Source of the DNA: Pseudomonadota bacterium
GTDB lineage: Bacteria; Bdellovibrionota; Bacteriovoracia; Bacteriovoracales; Bacteriovoracaceae
Length of the DNA: 64,000 nucleotides
Assembly (NCBI GenBank): GCA_027487685.1
Contig: JAIYDC010000091.1
Location: 1-64,000 of the forward strand
Reading direction: 5' to 3'
Shown here piece after piece: positions 47,943 through 57,983 of this stretch. The notes beneath the pieces were generated by a model. That model ran no database searches, was not told the DNA's origin, and worked only from the letters and a program-made list of their open reading frames with translations. Position numbers and translations under genes: made by a program. Position 1 is the stretch's first letter; each line of letters begins with the position of its first letter.

Positions 47943-49928
47943 ATGAGTTTAAATTGGTTTTACCTGATGATTTTGGCATCAACCTCTTTGAGGGTCGGTT
48001 TTGTTCATAGTTCTGTGTCAAATCTCAATGATCTGACCCTCATGGGTCGGGTTTTCATCGGGGCTTCGGAAACGGTGAAGCGTCTCACCGCTGCCAATGA
48101 TTCCTATTATCCTCCGGACATAATTGCTCCGGGCGCCACTTATTTTGCTCACCGTAAGTACGATGACTGGCGTTTAGTCGTCGATGCTAAGAACGCTGGA
48201 GAACTCCACGACCTTCTTAATATGCTTTACCAGCGGGGAGCGAGGCGCTTCGTTCTCTTCACAGAGATGCGGGGAAGCCTGCGGAAAGACCAATACCATT
48301 TACCGATGCTAATGCAGTCCAGGGTCCCCTTCCTTGCTGTTAACCATAGCGAGAGTTTTACCTGGAAGGGAGCGAAATTTTCTCGTGCTCAAGTTTCATT
48401 CATCAATGATCAAATACGAGTGTTTAAGAATTTTGCAGAAACACACGCCGTGATGGAGACCTCGGCGATCGCTGCATCCGATCTGAGTTCTGGGGTAGAC
48501 GATCTCGTCCGCGTCGCCCTAGATGGACCATCAATGACGGATCCGAATACATTCCCCCCCTCTTATGATCCTTGTACCCAGTACGGCGCTTGCGTTGGAG
48601 ATGAGGTTCTTGCAATTTCTGGCGGTGAGGTAGTTCAAGGGAAAGTGGCCCTCATAGGCTTCCGCGGGGCAAAGAAAAAAGATGAAGTGATGTTAGGAGT
48701 TGCTCTCCGGAATCAAAAGACCGGCGGGCTTGAATGGCATTCTCCCGGCGATGTAGCCGAGTCCACACCGGGTATTTGTCGTCCCATGCTATCCCCATAC
48801 TGTGTGAATGCAGAAGTTGCAGTAGGTCTTGAGTCCGATGTTCATGCCCGAATCAAAGGTGTCTTCTCTGATTCTGATCGAGTTATTCTCGAACAAGCAG
48901 GTAAGTATCAAATCGCTGAAAGAGGTTCGCTGAAACCTCTCACACCTCTACCGATTCTCCCAAAACTGATGAGCGGTCAGGTTAAAACGATTCTTCCGCG
49001 TGAGGATCTTAGTCTCAGGGAGCTTTTGGTTGAATGGGTCCCTCGTGAGATAAAACGAAAGGGAGAATTCCTCAATCCATGGGCCGCTTGCTCCGAGCCG
49101 CGGCTTCAGGATCACCCGCAGCCTCTTACTGCAGACGGAACTCCTGTGAACGCCTGTGTCGCCGATACTCTTTACTACTGGGGAGAACCGGCCTATGTGG
49201 ATTCTTTGAAGGAGCGATCTCGGGCGCGAGATTGGCGGCAACTCATTGATGGAGATCCTGGACTCTATCTTGTGACCTCACCGGCCTCAACCTTTGGTTA
49301 CGGATCTGTAGATGGATCCGGAGGTCTGGCCGTTCGTATCAAACTGCGGCCAGGAGTTAAGTACAAATTGACTCACTACGATCCCAGTGTGTTTGAGCCA
49401 GTTCCCTTCCGTGCCGTCACGGTTGATACGGTTGAGATTCGACAGTTAAATAGGCCTGGGTGCTCTCAGTTTCCGGCAAATGAGGTGCACGATACAGTCT
49501 ATCTTCGCTACTGGAGCTACCGAGAACCGCCTCGGAAGGAGCATCCCAAGGGGGTCCATGACGGAGGTCTTGAGTACGTCATTTGCTCGATGAATGTGAT
49601 CGAGTCCTGGAGCTATGGGACACGGGACTTCTATGACGAATTTGTACGGGACACCCGGCGCTTCGTTGAAGGATGGGATCTACCCGGAGCTCCGAGTTAC
49701 ATCCGCCGACGAGAGAGCGACGGAAAGACCCGACCGATACTTTTTGGTATAGTGACCGATCACCGTCCCTTTACCCAGCGCCACCTGATCCAGGCCCTTA
49801 AGCTCCAGCTGGATTTAGCAGCAACCGGGCGGGGACAAGTCTTTTTGAACCCTCATGGGGGTAACAGTAAAGAGCTTCGGAGACGGCACTTTAAAACAGC
49901 TACCCCTAGTTGGTTCAATCCGCGCTAG
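47943..49928 (+). CDS. Large secreted hypothetical protein (661 aa)
   Basis: Signal-like N-terminus; paralog of upstream pseudogene. Confidence 0.65.
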   Translation: MSLNWFYLMILASTSLRVGFVHSSVSNLNDLTLMGRVFIGASETVKRLTAANDSYYPPDIIAPGATYFAHRKYDDWRLVVDAKNAGELHDLLNMLYQRGARRFVLFTEMRGSLRKDQYHLPMLMQSRVPFLAVNHSESFTWKGAKFSRAQVSFINDQIRVFKNFAETHAVMETSAIAASDLSSGVDDLVRVALDGPSMTDPNTFPPSYDPCTQYGACVGDEVLAISGGEVVQGKVALIGFRGAKKKDEVMLGVALRNQKTGGLEWHSPGDVAESTPGICRPMLSPYCVNAEVAVGLESDVHARIKGVFSDSDRVILEQAGKYQIAERGSLKPLTPLPILPKLMSGQVKTILPREDLSLRELLVEWVPREIKRKGEFLNPWAACSEPRLQDHPQPLTADGTPVNACVADTLYYWGEPAYVDSLKERSRARDWRQLIDGDPGLYLVTSPASTFGYGSVDGSGGLAVRIKLRPGVKYKLTHYDPSVFEPVPFRAVTVDTVEIRQLNRPGCSQFPANEVHDTVYLRYWSYREPPRKEHPKGVHDGGLEYVICSMNVIESWSYGTRDFYDEFVRDTRRFVEGWDLPGAPSYIRRRESDGKTRPILFGIVTDHRPFTQRHLIQALKLQLDLAATGRGQVFLNPHGGNSKELRRRHFKTATPSWFNPR

Positions 49929-50210
49929 GCCTTAAGCACCAAAACACCACCTTCGGTGCGCCAGGTACCGGTTCCATCTCCGAGGTTTGGCAAGTCGTAA
50001 TAGAACCGGCCATCCTGATAGAGTGCTAATTGGATAGGGTAAGTGCTGTTGATAATTGACTTATCCAGCGTGAGGTTTGGATCTTCTAGGAGCGCCTTTT
50101 GATTTATGTATCTTGGCATGGCCTCAGGTGCCAGCTGGTAGAGCTTTCCGGAGGATATTTTGCCGCAACCGGCAACGAAAACTAAAACAAGTAACGACGA
50201 GTATCTTCAT
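49925..50210 (-). CDS. Lipoprotein, apparently frameshifted near its start
   Basis: ATG 50210 frame gives MKILVV; +1 frame gives RYSSLLVLVFVAGCGKISSGKLYQLAPEAMPRYINQKALLEDPNL... Confidence 0.5.
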
Positions 50211-50223
50211 AAGAAAAGGGTAG

Positions 50224-51243
50224 CTAATGTGACTGGAAATAGGCAAGGACGTCTTTTGGACTTCCCTGGAAAACAACTTTGTCCTGATTGTTTCGAAGGT
50301 CCTTTCTGTAGAGCGGGTCATAATACTCATGAAGGAGAGTTCGAATCCAGGTTTCATGCCAGCGCAGCTCTGCGCCTTGAGCGAATGCCCGACTTATCTC
50401 ATTGGCGAGAAGTCCTGTCTTAGAGGCCCCGAGCTTTTTCTCGATCCGCGCCAGGTTGGTTAGAAAAAAAACGGCGCCAGCGTCTTTAACGTAATCCTCG
50501 AAGATGTTCTGGAGCCGCTCCTCCTCAGATACTTCTAGGATGACAAGAGGAGAGCTTCTGAGGTGGGCAAAAAAACGCCTTGGCAATCCCAGGCGACCTA
50601 GTGTCACGCTCTCATCTTCTACCACGAGCCGTGATCCTGCCGCTTCCAGAAGGTGCAGAGCAATGTTGTTCTCGAAGGTAATCTGTGCTGGTTGATTGCC
50701 TCGAGGGCCGAAGGCCGAGCCCCGGTGATTCGCAAGGCCCTCCAGGTCGAGAAATGAATCTGTTTGTATTAAAACGCGAGTCTTACCACTGCCAGTCAGG
50801 CCGCCGATGCGCACGAGGGGAGGCAGAGGCGCCTCATCGAGCCACGAGAGAAAAAATTTTCTTAAGTTCTTATAACCCCCAGGTATCGGACGCTTGGTGA
50901 TCCCTCGCTCCTGAATCCACTGGCAGCTGATCTGAGAGCGAAGTCCACCCCGGAAGCAGAAGACCTCTGCCTCTTTGTGTTCAGTCAAAAACTGGCACCA
51001 GCGCTGGATACGATCCTCTTTCACCTGGCCGGAGACCAGCTCATGGCCTAAGTGGATTGCCGCTTCCTGACCTTGTTCTTTATAGGTCGTTCCGACTCGC
51101 GCACGCTCCTCATCGGTCATGATAGGAAGATTGACGGAATAAGGAATAGATCCTTCCGCAAACTCCACCGGTGATCGTACGTCGATTAGGGGAGTCTTTC
51201 GAAGGAAAAGCTGCTGCAGCTCGGTGTCACTCCAAGTAGACAT
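50224..51243 (-). CDS. selU: tRNA 2-selenouridine synthase
   Basis: Rhodanese domain TPLIDVRSPVEFAEGSIPYSVNLPI, CFRGGLRSQ, then P-loop GLTGSGKT. Confidence 0.92.
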   Translation of the reverse strand: MSTWSDTELQQLFLRKTPLIDVRSPVEFAEGSIPYSVNLPIMTDEERARVGTTYKEQGQEAAIHLGHELVSGQVKEDRIQRWCQFLTEHKEAEVFCFRGGLRSQISCQWIQERGITKRPIPGGYKNLRKFFLSWLDEAPLPPLVRIGGLTGSGKTRVLIQTDSFLDLEGLANHRGSAFGPRGNQPAQITFENNIALHLLEAAGSRLVVEDESVTLGRLGLPRRFFAHLRSSPLVILEVSEEERLQNIFEDYVKDAGAVFFLTNLARIEKKLGASKTGLLANEISRAFAQGAELRWHETWIRTLLHEYYDPLYRKDLRNNQDKVVFQGSPKDVLAYFQSH

Positions 51244-52270
51244 CTATGGAACTTTTGGCGAAAACTTCGCCGATCACAGAGGTGCCGGGGAAGCGGGTGC
51301 GAAGGGCCTCGACGATGGTCTCCGCGCTCGCGGAGCTCACGGAAAGAAGGAGACCCCCGCTGGTCTGTGGATCAAAGGCCAGGAGCTTTTGGAGTTCCGT
51401 CACGGTCGGGGCGAAAGAGACTTTTTGGCGTGTGTATTCATCGTTCGATCGATGGGCCTTGGTGAGGAAGCCCCGTTCGAGGCACTCATAGGTCAGGTCA
51501 AAGACTGGTAATGCTCGGGGAGAAATATGAAGTGTAACGTTCGACGCCCTCGCCAATTGAGAACCGTGGCCAAGAAGGCCGAAGCCGGTGATATCGGTGG
51601 CGGCATGGATGTTTTTTAAATCACGAGTGGTTAAAAAATCCTGGACGTTGTTAAGGCGCTTCATACTGGCAATGGCCTGTTGGGCCCTTTCTTCATCGAT
51701 TTCCTGGCGCTTCATCCCCGCGCAAATCGTACCGGTCCCGAGGGGCTTAGTTAGTATGAGCTTATCGCCCATTCTGGCGTGAGAGTTGATCCAAACCTTC
51801 TGGGGATGGATCACTCCGGTGACCGAGAGTCCGAACTTCAGAGTGTCATCATCGATGGAGTGGCCACCAACGAGAGAGGCGCCCGCCTCGGCGATGACAT
51901 CGGAAGCCCCCTGGAGCACAGCTTGAATGACGGCCGGTTCAAGAATGGCGAGAGGTGCTGCAAGGATCGCCATGCAGGTTTTGGGACTTCCACCCATGGC
52001 GTAGACATCGGAGAGCGCGTTCGCGGCAGCGATGGCACCGAAGTCATAAGGAGAGTCTACAATCGGGGTGAAGAAGTCGAGAGTCTGGACTAGAGCTATG
52101 TCCTCGTTGATTTTATAGATTGCGGCATCGTCGAAGTTGGCCCCGTCAACTATAACTCCGGGAATGACTGGTGGGAAACGAAGGCCTCCCAGGATTTCTC
52201 GTAGGATGAGGGCGGGAACTTTTGCGGCACAGCCGCCTTTCTTAACAGTCTGGGTCAGTTTGATGGTCAT
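51227..52270 (-). CDS. selD: Selenide, water dikinase (Cys form)
   Basis: TVKKGGCAAKVP, ANALSDVYAMGG, LTKPLGTGTICA; codon at catalytic position is TGT. Confidence 0.93.
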   Translation of the reverse strand: MTIKLTQTVKKGGCAAKVPALILREILGGLRFPPVIPGVIVDGANFDDAAIYKINEDIALVQTLDFFTPIVDSPYDFGAIAAANALSDVYAMGGSPKTCMAILAAPLAILEPAVIQAVLQGASDVIAEAGASLVGGHSIDDDTLKFGLSVTGVIHPQKVWINSHARMGDKLILTKPLGTGTICAGMKRQEIDEERAQQAIASMKRLNNVQDFLTTRDLKNIHAATDITGFGLLGHGSQLARASNVTLHISPRALPVFDLTYECLERGFLTKAHRSNDEYTRQKVSFAPTVTELQKLLAFDPQTSGGLLLSVSSASAETIVEALRTRFPGTSVIGEVFAKSSIDVYLE

Positions 52271-52280
52271 GCCTGGGATC

Positions 52281-52937
52281 TTACAGCGTCCCCTTCTTCT
52301 TTCCAATCTCTTTGTAGAAGGCAATGTAGCGCTTCATGACGTGGATTGGGTAATCTTTTGGGTAGACGTCCCGGGAGACGGCCTTCTTCACGGCCCTGGG
52401 TCCCATGTTGTAGGCAGCGACATAGAGCTGGCCATGACCCTGGAACTTCGTCCGAAGCCATGAGAGGTAGGCAACGCCGAGTTTGATGTTTTGAACCGGA
52501 TCCCGAAGTGTTTCGTCGCCTTTCCACTTCGACTTTGTGATGCCAGACATCCACTTCCCGGTCATGGGACGGATTTGCATCAGGCCGAGCTCGCCCACAG
52601 GCCCAATCGCGAGAGGGTTAAAACTTGACTCCCCGGATATCACGGCCATGACGAAGTAGGGATCTAGAGAGTGCTTTGCAGACTCGTCTATAATCGCGCG
52701 AGCGATGGGTGAAGCTTTGCTTTTATATTTCTTTGGGAGTCGCTCGCCAACGATTTTAAAAATGTTCTTTTCAAGATCTTTCATTTCAAACTGAGAGACG
52801 ATGCTCTTCTTGTAGCTTTCTCCCATCAGCTCTCGAGCGTGCTCGATCCGGAGGTTGTGACGAACACTGGCCATAGAGCGGGTGTTCGCGACAGAGTTAA
52901 GGCTAACAAGAGCGGTGAGAAGGATGAGTGTTTTCAT
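52281..52937 (-). CDS. Lytic transglycosylase (SLT domain)
   Basis: HSLDPYFVMAVISGESSFNPLAIGPVGELGLMQIRP. Confidence 0.9.
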   Translation of the reverse strand: MKTLILLTALVSLNSVANTRSMASVRHNLRIEHARELMGESYKKSIVSQFEMKDLEKNIFKIVGERLPKKYKSKASPIARAIIDESAKHSLDPYFVMAVISGESSFNPLAIGPVGELGLMQIRPMTGKWMSGITKSKWKGDETLRDPVQNIKLGVAYLSWLRTKFQGHGQLYVAAYNMGPRAVKKAVSRDVYPKDYPIHVMKRYIAFYKEIGKKKGTL

Positions 52938-53430
52938 ACCTAGAGATGAGCAAGGTAGATGCCAAGAAAGGTCAGAATAAGTACCTGAAACCTAATGCCT
53001 GTGGGCGATAGTTTTTAATCAGTGACTAATTGGTTGATGACAAGAACGCCTAAGGTCTTGGATTTTAGGGATTGAAGGATTTCGGGGTTTTAATGCCCTC
53101 GGAACTTTAATGTGACGGGTGTGTGACGGGGACGGAATAATCACCAACCTCATTTTAGGGCAGGCGATCTTTGAGTTGAGTTAAGGGGTGATGGTAAGAA
53201 GAGGGTCATCGAGCTCAAAATTTGTTAAATCAGATCCAGTCTCCTCCGTTAGCACTCAGGCAAACCCTGCTTTAGCAAATCTAACTATCATACGGTTACA
53301 AACTAAAGATGAGAGAGATCATCTTTTCCTTAAGTCGCTAAAATTATTCTCAAAAATTATCAAAGCTATTGCGAGAATTCTCCGAAGAAAGGGGTGTCTT
53401 TCGGATTAAGTGTTTGGAGAGAGGTCCCCG

Positions 53431-56415
53431 ATGAATGACGAGGTAGAAGAGTTTAAAATCGAGATTCTCGAAACATTAGATCGTGCGGAACGTGCGCTAT
53501 TAGAGTTCGACAAGTTACCGGACAACCAGTGTTCGAATACACTTTACGATGAGGTTTTCCGATCGTACCACAACATCAAAGGGGCTGCCGGCATGATGGA
53601 ATGGGAGGACCTTCAACATCACGTTCACCAGCTTGAAAACATTTTGATGCAGACGAAGTCAACCGCCTCAATCCCTAAGCACTTGATTGGATGGTTCCTT
53701 AAAGGAAACGACGTGACTCGATTGATCCTCAATGGGGAAACCCACCAGTTTGACTATATAACACCTGGAGTGAGGGAGGAGCCTATGGGCGAGACCTCAG
53801 GTCCGGCATATGCAGAACCTGCTCTGACTATGGAAGTCGCGGCCCAAGAGTCTCAGGAACAGCTTCCGGATGAGTTTTTCGCTGAAATCAGCGAAGGTCT
53901 TGACCGCGTCTCAGCGGCGCTCATCAAGATGGAATCTGATCTGGGTGACAAGGCCCTCAGGGATGCTCTCTACCGAGATATTCACTCGATCAAGGGCGCA
54001 GTTCAGCTGTTTGGTCTCTCAGAGGCATCCCTCCTTGCCGATGCGATGGAAACAAGTCTTGAACATGTCCGTGCCCTGCAGGATTTTTCTATCGATAAAG
54101 CTCATGTTAGTACACTACTTCTTTGCGTCGACCTGATGGATACCGCTGTTCATTCCACTCGGGATCAGGAGACGTTGAAGGAAGTGAATTTTATGAAGAA
54201 CCTTCTGCAACCCTTCAACCACCACCGGCAGACACCTGCGGTGGTCAAAAAACTGGAGTCACCGGCCATGAAGAACTCCGAAGAAATTGAAAATCTTATT
54301 CCTCAGTCTAAATCCAAAGTCAGTGCGACTGCTAGGGCATTGGTGCCCTCCCATGAGAGCGAGAAGCCTGACTCAACTATTCGAGTCCAGGTCTCACTCC
54401 TCGACAGGCTTATGACTCTCATGGGTGAAATGGTTCTCGTCCGGAACCAGGTCCTTCAGTATTCGAACAAGACCGATGATCTCGAGTTCTTAAATCTGTC
54501 AAAGAAGCTAGATGTCGTTACGAGCGAGCTTCAGGAAGAGACGATGAAAACTCGTATGCAGCCGATCGGTAACGTCCTTTCGAAGTTTCAGCGTGTCGTA
54601 CGCGATCTGTCCGGGACTCTAAGTAAGAAAATTACCTTGAATCTTTATGGCATCGAAACAGAGCTCGACAAAACTCTCATCGAGGCAGTCAAGGACCCTC
54701 TTACACACATCGTTAGAAACGCCTGTGATCACGGCATTGAGACACCAGAAATCCGCTCCCGATCCGGTAAGCCTGAGGCAGGTTCGATTACGATCAAGGC
54801 CTACCATGAGGGAGGTCAGGTGGTTGTTGATATCCTTGATGATGGCAAAGGTCTCTCCCGTTCGAGTCTTCTGAAAAAGGCCATTGAGAAGGGAATCGTG
54901 GATGAAGCCCAGGCCAGTCGCATGACCGATCGTGAGGTTTATGCACTAATTTTTGCTCCAGGTTTTTCAACAGCGGAAAAAGTGACCAATGTCTCAGGTC
55001 GCGGCGTCGGTATGGACGTCGTAAAAAGTAACATCGAAAGAATTGGTGGTGTTGTTGACATTGCCAGTGTCGAAGGCTCCGGTACCACGATCACCCTCAA
55101 AATCCCGCTTACCCTGGCGATTGTCCCGGCAATGATTATCCGTTCAGGCCACGACCGCTTCGCCATTCCCCAAGTGAAGCTGGTTGAACTTGTCCGCGTC
55201 GATCGAAACGCTATCGAGTATGTTCAGGGTCGTCCTATCATTCGCCTCAGGGGAAATCTCCTGACTCTAATCAATCTTAAAGAAGTTCTCGAAACTGGGG
55301 CAAGTGATGAATTCCCAGAGTCGATCAATATCGTGATTCTTAACTCGGAAACACAACTTTTTGGAATGATCGTCGACGAGATTCTCGACACCGCGGACAT
55401 TGTTGTCAAGCCGTTGGCGCGATTCCTCAAGAACACAAGCATCTACTCTGGTGCAACGGTCTTAGGAGACGGTTCTGTCGCCTTTATCATGGATGTTCAT
55501 GGGATCGCACAGAAACACTTAGGCCCGGCGGCAATTGATGACCGAAAAAGTGACTCTGATAAATACGGACATCCTAGCGAAGAACTCGAACTTCGGGAGT
55601 TTGTTCTAGTAGGTCTAGGTTCTAAGACGAAGCATGCGATTCCTCTTGCCGTTGTAGGCAGAATGGAGGAAATCAAAACCAACGCGATCGAGCTTTCGGG
55701 ACATCAACGCGTGATCCGTTACCGCGGCAGTATCCTTAAGATCGTAAACCTCAATGAGATCCTTGGCTACCCGAACACTAATCTTGACCGTGAGATTACT
55801 CAGGTCATTGTTGTTCAGGTTGAGGATCAGCTCTTTGGGCTTGAAGTCGATCAAATTATCGACGTTCTCTCCACTCGAGACTTCCTGGATGAATCCCTCT
55901 CCAGTCACGAGGCGATTTTTGGGAACCTGGTGACTCAAGATGAGATCGTGGTTGTCGTAGACGTGGCCAGAGTTGTCGATTTTGCCTTTCCAACCAAAGG
56001 AGGGGTGTCTGCTAGCATTGAGGCGAGGGCCAAGAAAATTCTTCTCATCGAAGATACGGAGTCGATCCGAAATAAAATTGCAGAAGAGCTCGTTGAAAAC
56101 GGGTTTGATGTAGTGGTTGCCTTCGATGGGATCGATGGCCTAAAAAGAATCGCAGAGAAAAAGGGTGTGTTCGATTTGATTATCTCCGATATCGAAATGC
56201 CCCGTATGAACGGATTTGATTTTGCCAAGAAGGTCCGGACGATCAGTGCCCTCAAAAGTACGCCGTTGATCGCCTTTACAACGAAAAACTCGCCGGCCGA
56301 CGTTCAGCAGGCGAAGGATTCCGGGTTTACCACTTACCTCGAGAAAAGTAAGGGTAAGCTCCTGCCTCTTTTGGTGAATGAATGTCTGACCAATAACAAG
56401 AGGAAGACCGCATGA
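53431..56415 (+). CDS. cheA: CheA-family hybrid histidine kinase (2 Hpt, HATPase, 2 CheW-like, REC)
   Basis: SYHNIKGAAGMM and DIHSIKGAVQLFG H-boxes, DPLTHIVRNACDHGIE, GRGVGMDVVKSNIE, C-terminal LIISDIEMPRMNG. Confidence 0.93.
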   Translation: MNDEVEEFKIEILETLDRAERALLEFDKLPDNQCSNTLYDEVFRSYHNIKGAAGMMEWEDLQHHVHQLENILMQTKSTASIPKHLIGWFLKGNDVTRLILNGETHQFDYITPGVREEPMGETSGPAYAEPALTMEVAAQESQEQLPDEFFAEISEGLDRVSAALIKMESDLGDKALRDALYRDIHSIKGAVQLFGLSEASLLADAMETSLEHVRALQDFSIDKAHVSTLLLCVDLMDTAVHSTRDQETLKEVNFMKNLLQPFNHHRQTPAVVKKLESPAMKNSEEIENLIPQSKSKVSATARALVPSHESEKPDSTIRVQVSLLDRLMTLMGEMVLVRNQVLQYSNKTDDLEFLNLSKKLDVVTSELQEETMKTRMQPIGNVLSKFQRVVRDLSGTLSKKITLNLYGIETELDKTLIEAVKDPLTHIVRNACDHGIETPEIRSRSGKPEAGSITIKAYHEGGQVVVDILDDGKGLSRSSLLKKAIEKGIVDEAQASRMTDREVYALIFAPGFSTAEKVTNVSGRGVGMDVVKSNIERIGGVVDIASVEGSGTTITLKIPLTLAIVPAMIIRSGHDRFAIPQVKLVELVRVDRNAIEYVQGRPIIRLRGNLLTLINLKEVLETGASDEFPESINIVILNSETQLFGMIVDEILDTADIVVKPLARFLKNTSIYSGATVLGDGSVAFIMDVHGIAQKHLGPAAIDDRKSDSDKYGHPSEELELREFVLVGLGSKTKHAIPLAVVGRMEEIKTNAIELSGHQRVIRYRGSILKIVNLNEILGYPNTNLDREITQVIVVQVEDQLFGLEVDQIIDVLSTRDFLDESLSSHEAIFGNLVTQDEIVVVVDVARVVDFAFPTKGGVSASIEARAKKILLIEDTESIRNKIAEELVENGFDVVVAFDGIDGLKRIAEKKGVFDLIISDIEMPRMNGFDFAKKVRTISALKSTPLIAFTTKNSPADVQQAKDSGFTTYLEKSKGKLLPLLVNECLTNNKRKTA

Positions 56416-56891
56416 AAACCTATCTTTCAGGCCGGCCAGCAGGCGACCAAAAAAGTCAATCCCGACAGTTCTCCACCTTCATTGTCGATGGCCGGCTCTA
56501 TGGTATCGACGTCATGAAGGTGCAAGAAGTGACGAAGCCACTCCAGGTAACCTTGATGCAAACGGCCCCACCTTTTATCAAGGGTCTTATTAACCTACGT
56601 GGTCAGATTGCTACGGCGATAGGTCTGCGTGAACTCTTTGGACTAAGTCTGGATGAGTTGAATGAAAAAATGACTGTGGTGTGTAAGATTGAGGATGTTC
56701 TGATTTCTCTTCTTGTGGATAACATCGGGGACGTGATGGAAGTTTCTGAGCATAATTTTGAACCCACGCCTCAAACGATAAACCCGGCGATTCGTACCTT
56801 TATGCAGGGTGTGTATAAGACTGAGGAGGGGATTCTTTCGGTGATTAGCCTCGACTCCATTCTCCGTGAACTCGATAAACGCTGCGCTTAA
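56412..56891 (+). CDS. cheW: CheW coupling protein
   Basis: YGIDVMKVQEV, FIKGLINLRGQIATAIGLRE. Confidence 0.9.
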   Translation: MKTYLSGRPAGDQKSQSRQFSTFIVDGRLYGIDVMKVQEVTKPLQVTLMQTAPPFIKGLINLRGQIATAIGLRELFGLSLDELNEKMTVVCKIEDVLISLLVDNIGDVMEVSEHNFEPTPQTINPAIRTFMQGVYKTEEGILSVISLDSILRELDKRCA

Positions 56892-56909
56892 GTCGCACAA
56901 AGGATCAAC

Positions 56910-57983
56910 GTGACCATTCCTCGGAAAATCAAAATTTTGATTGTTGATGACTCCGTTATCTTTCGTTCGCAGATTCAGCTTGCACTTAAGGATGCGCCTG
57001 GATTAGAGATTGTGGGCACGGCACCTAATGGCCGCAGTGCCATTGAGCGAATGAAGGAGTTGGAGGTTGATGTTTGTATTTTGGATATTGAAATGCCCGT
57101 CCTCGATGGCCTCGAAACGCTTAAGGAAATGCACAGGTTAAATCTCCGAACTCGCGCCATCATGTTTTCATCACTCACCGTCTCGGGTGCGGAGAAGACA
57201 CTTGAGGCCTTGCGCCTGGGTGCTGTGGATTTTGTTCCGAAGCCCCGCGCTGAGGACGGCACAATTGACTCTCCCGCTCAGCGGATCCGGGATGTCCTTG
57301 TGCCTAGGATCTTCTCCATTTTTCCCGAGGCGGTTTGTCCGATTCCGAGACGTACTCAGTTGCCATCCAAACTGGCCTGGGATCGCTTTGTTCCGGAAGT
57401 TCTGGTCATCGCTTCCTCAACCGGTGGACCCAACGCACTGATAGATTTCTTTTCGCTCCTAAAAGCACCACTTCCGTATCCTGTCCTGGTGACCCAGCAC
57501 ATGCCACCGATTTTTACCGCCTCGCTGGCCGAGCGGATCGGCGGTCACAGCGGAAAGATAGCTCTTGAGGCCGTTCACGGCGAGCCGCTTCTCCCTAACA
57601 GAGTCTATGTCGCTCCTGGGAACTACCACCTTTCTATAGGTGGATCGAGAACATCACCCCTTGCGGTCCTCGACCAGAACCCTCCTCGTAATTTTGTCAG
57701 ACCATGCGCTGATTTTCTGTTTGAATCAGCTGCTTCGATCTTCGGCCGTAATACACTGGGAATTGTCCTTACAGGAATGGGGCGTGACGGGGCCGACGGT
57801 GCAGCGGCGATAAAGGCGGCCAATGGGGCCGTTCTGGTTCAGGATGCTCAATCTTGCGTCGTCTTTGGAATGCCGGGTGCTGTTACCGAAGAGGGGAATT
57901 TTGATTACGCGGGCCCTCCGTCAGACCTGGCGCATAGGACGATCACTCTCTCTTCAATGCGGAGGACTGGCAATGTCGCCTAA
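56910..57983 (+). CDS. cheB: CheB methylesterase response regulator
   Basis: REC domain with DIEMPVLDG; ASSTGGPNAL; TQHMPPIFTASLAERI. Confidence 0.94.
   Translation: MTIPRKIKILIVDDSVIFRSQIQLALKDAPGLEIVGTAPNGRSAIERMKELEVDVCILDIEMPVLDGLETLKEMHRLNLRTRAIMFSSLTVSGAEKTLEALRLGAVDFVPKPRAEDGTIDSPAQRIRDVLVPRIFSIFPEAVCPIPRRTQLPSKLAWDRFVPEVLVIASSTGGPNALIDFFSLLKAPLPYPVLVTQHMPPIFTASLAERIGGHSGKIALEAVHGEPLLPNRVYVAPGNYHLSIGGSRTSPLAVLDQNPPRNFVRPCADFLFESAASIFGRNTLGIVLTGMGRDGADGAAAIKAANGAVLVQDAQSCVVFGMPGAVTEEGNFDYAGPPSDLAHRTITLSSMRRTGNVA

Noticed and set aside
51227-52270. SelD as a selenoprotein
   Set aside because: The catalytic position is encoded by TGT (Cys), not TGA.
53188-53409. 73-aa ORF before cheA
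   Set aside because: Ser/Lys-rich composition, weak start and no recognised motif; insufficient support.
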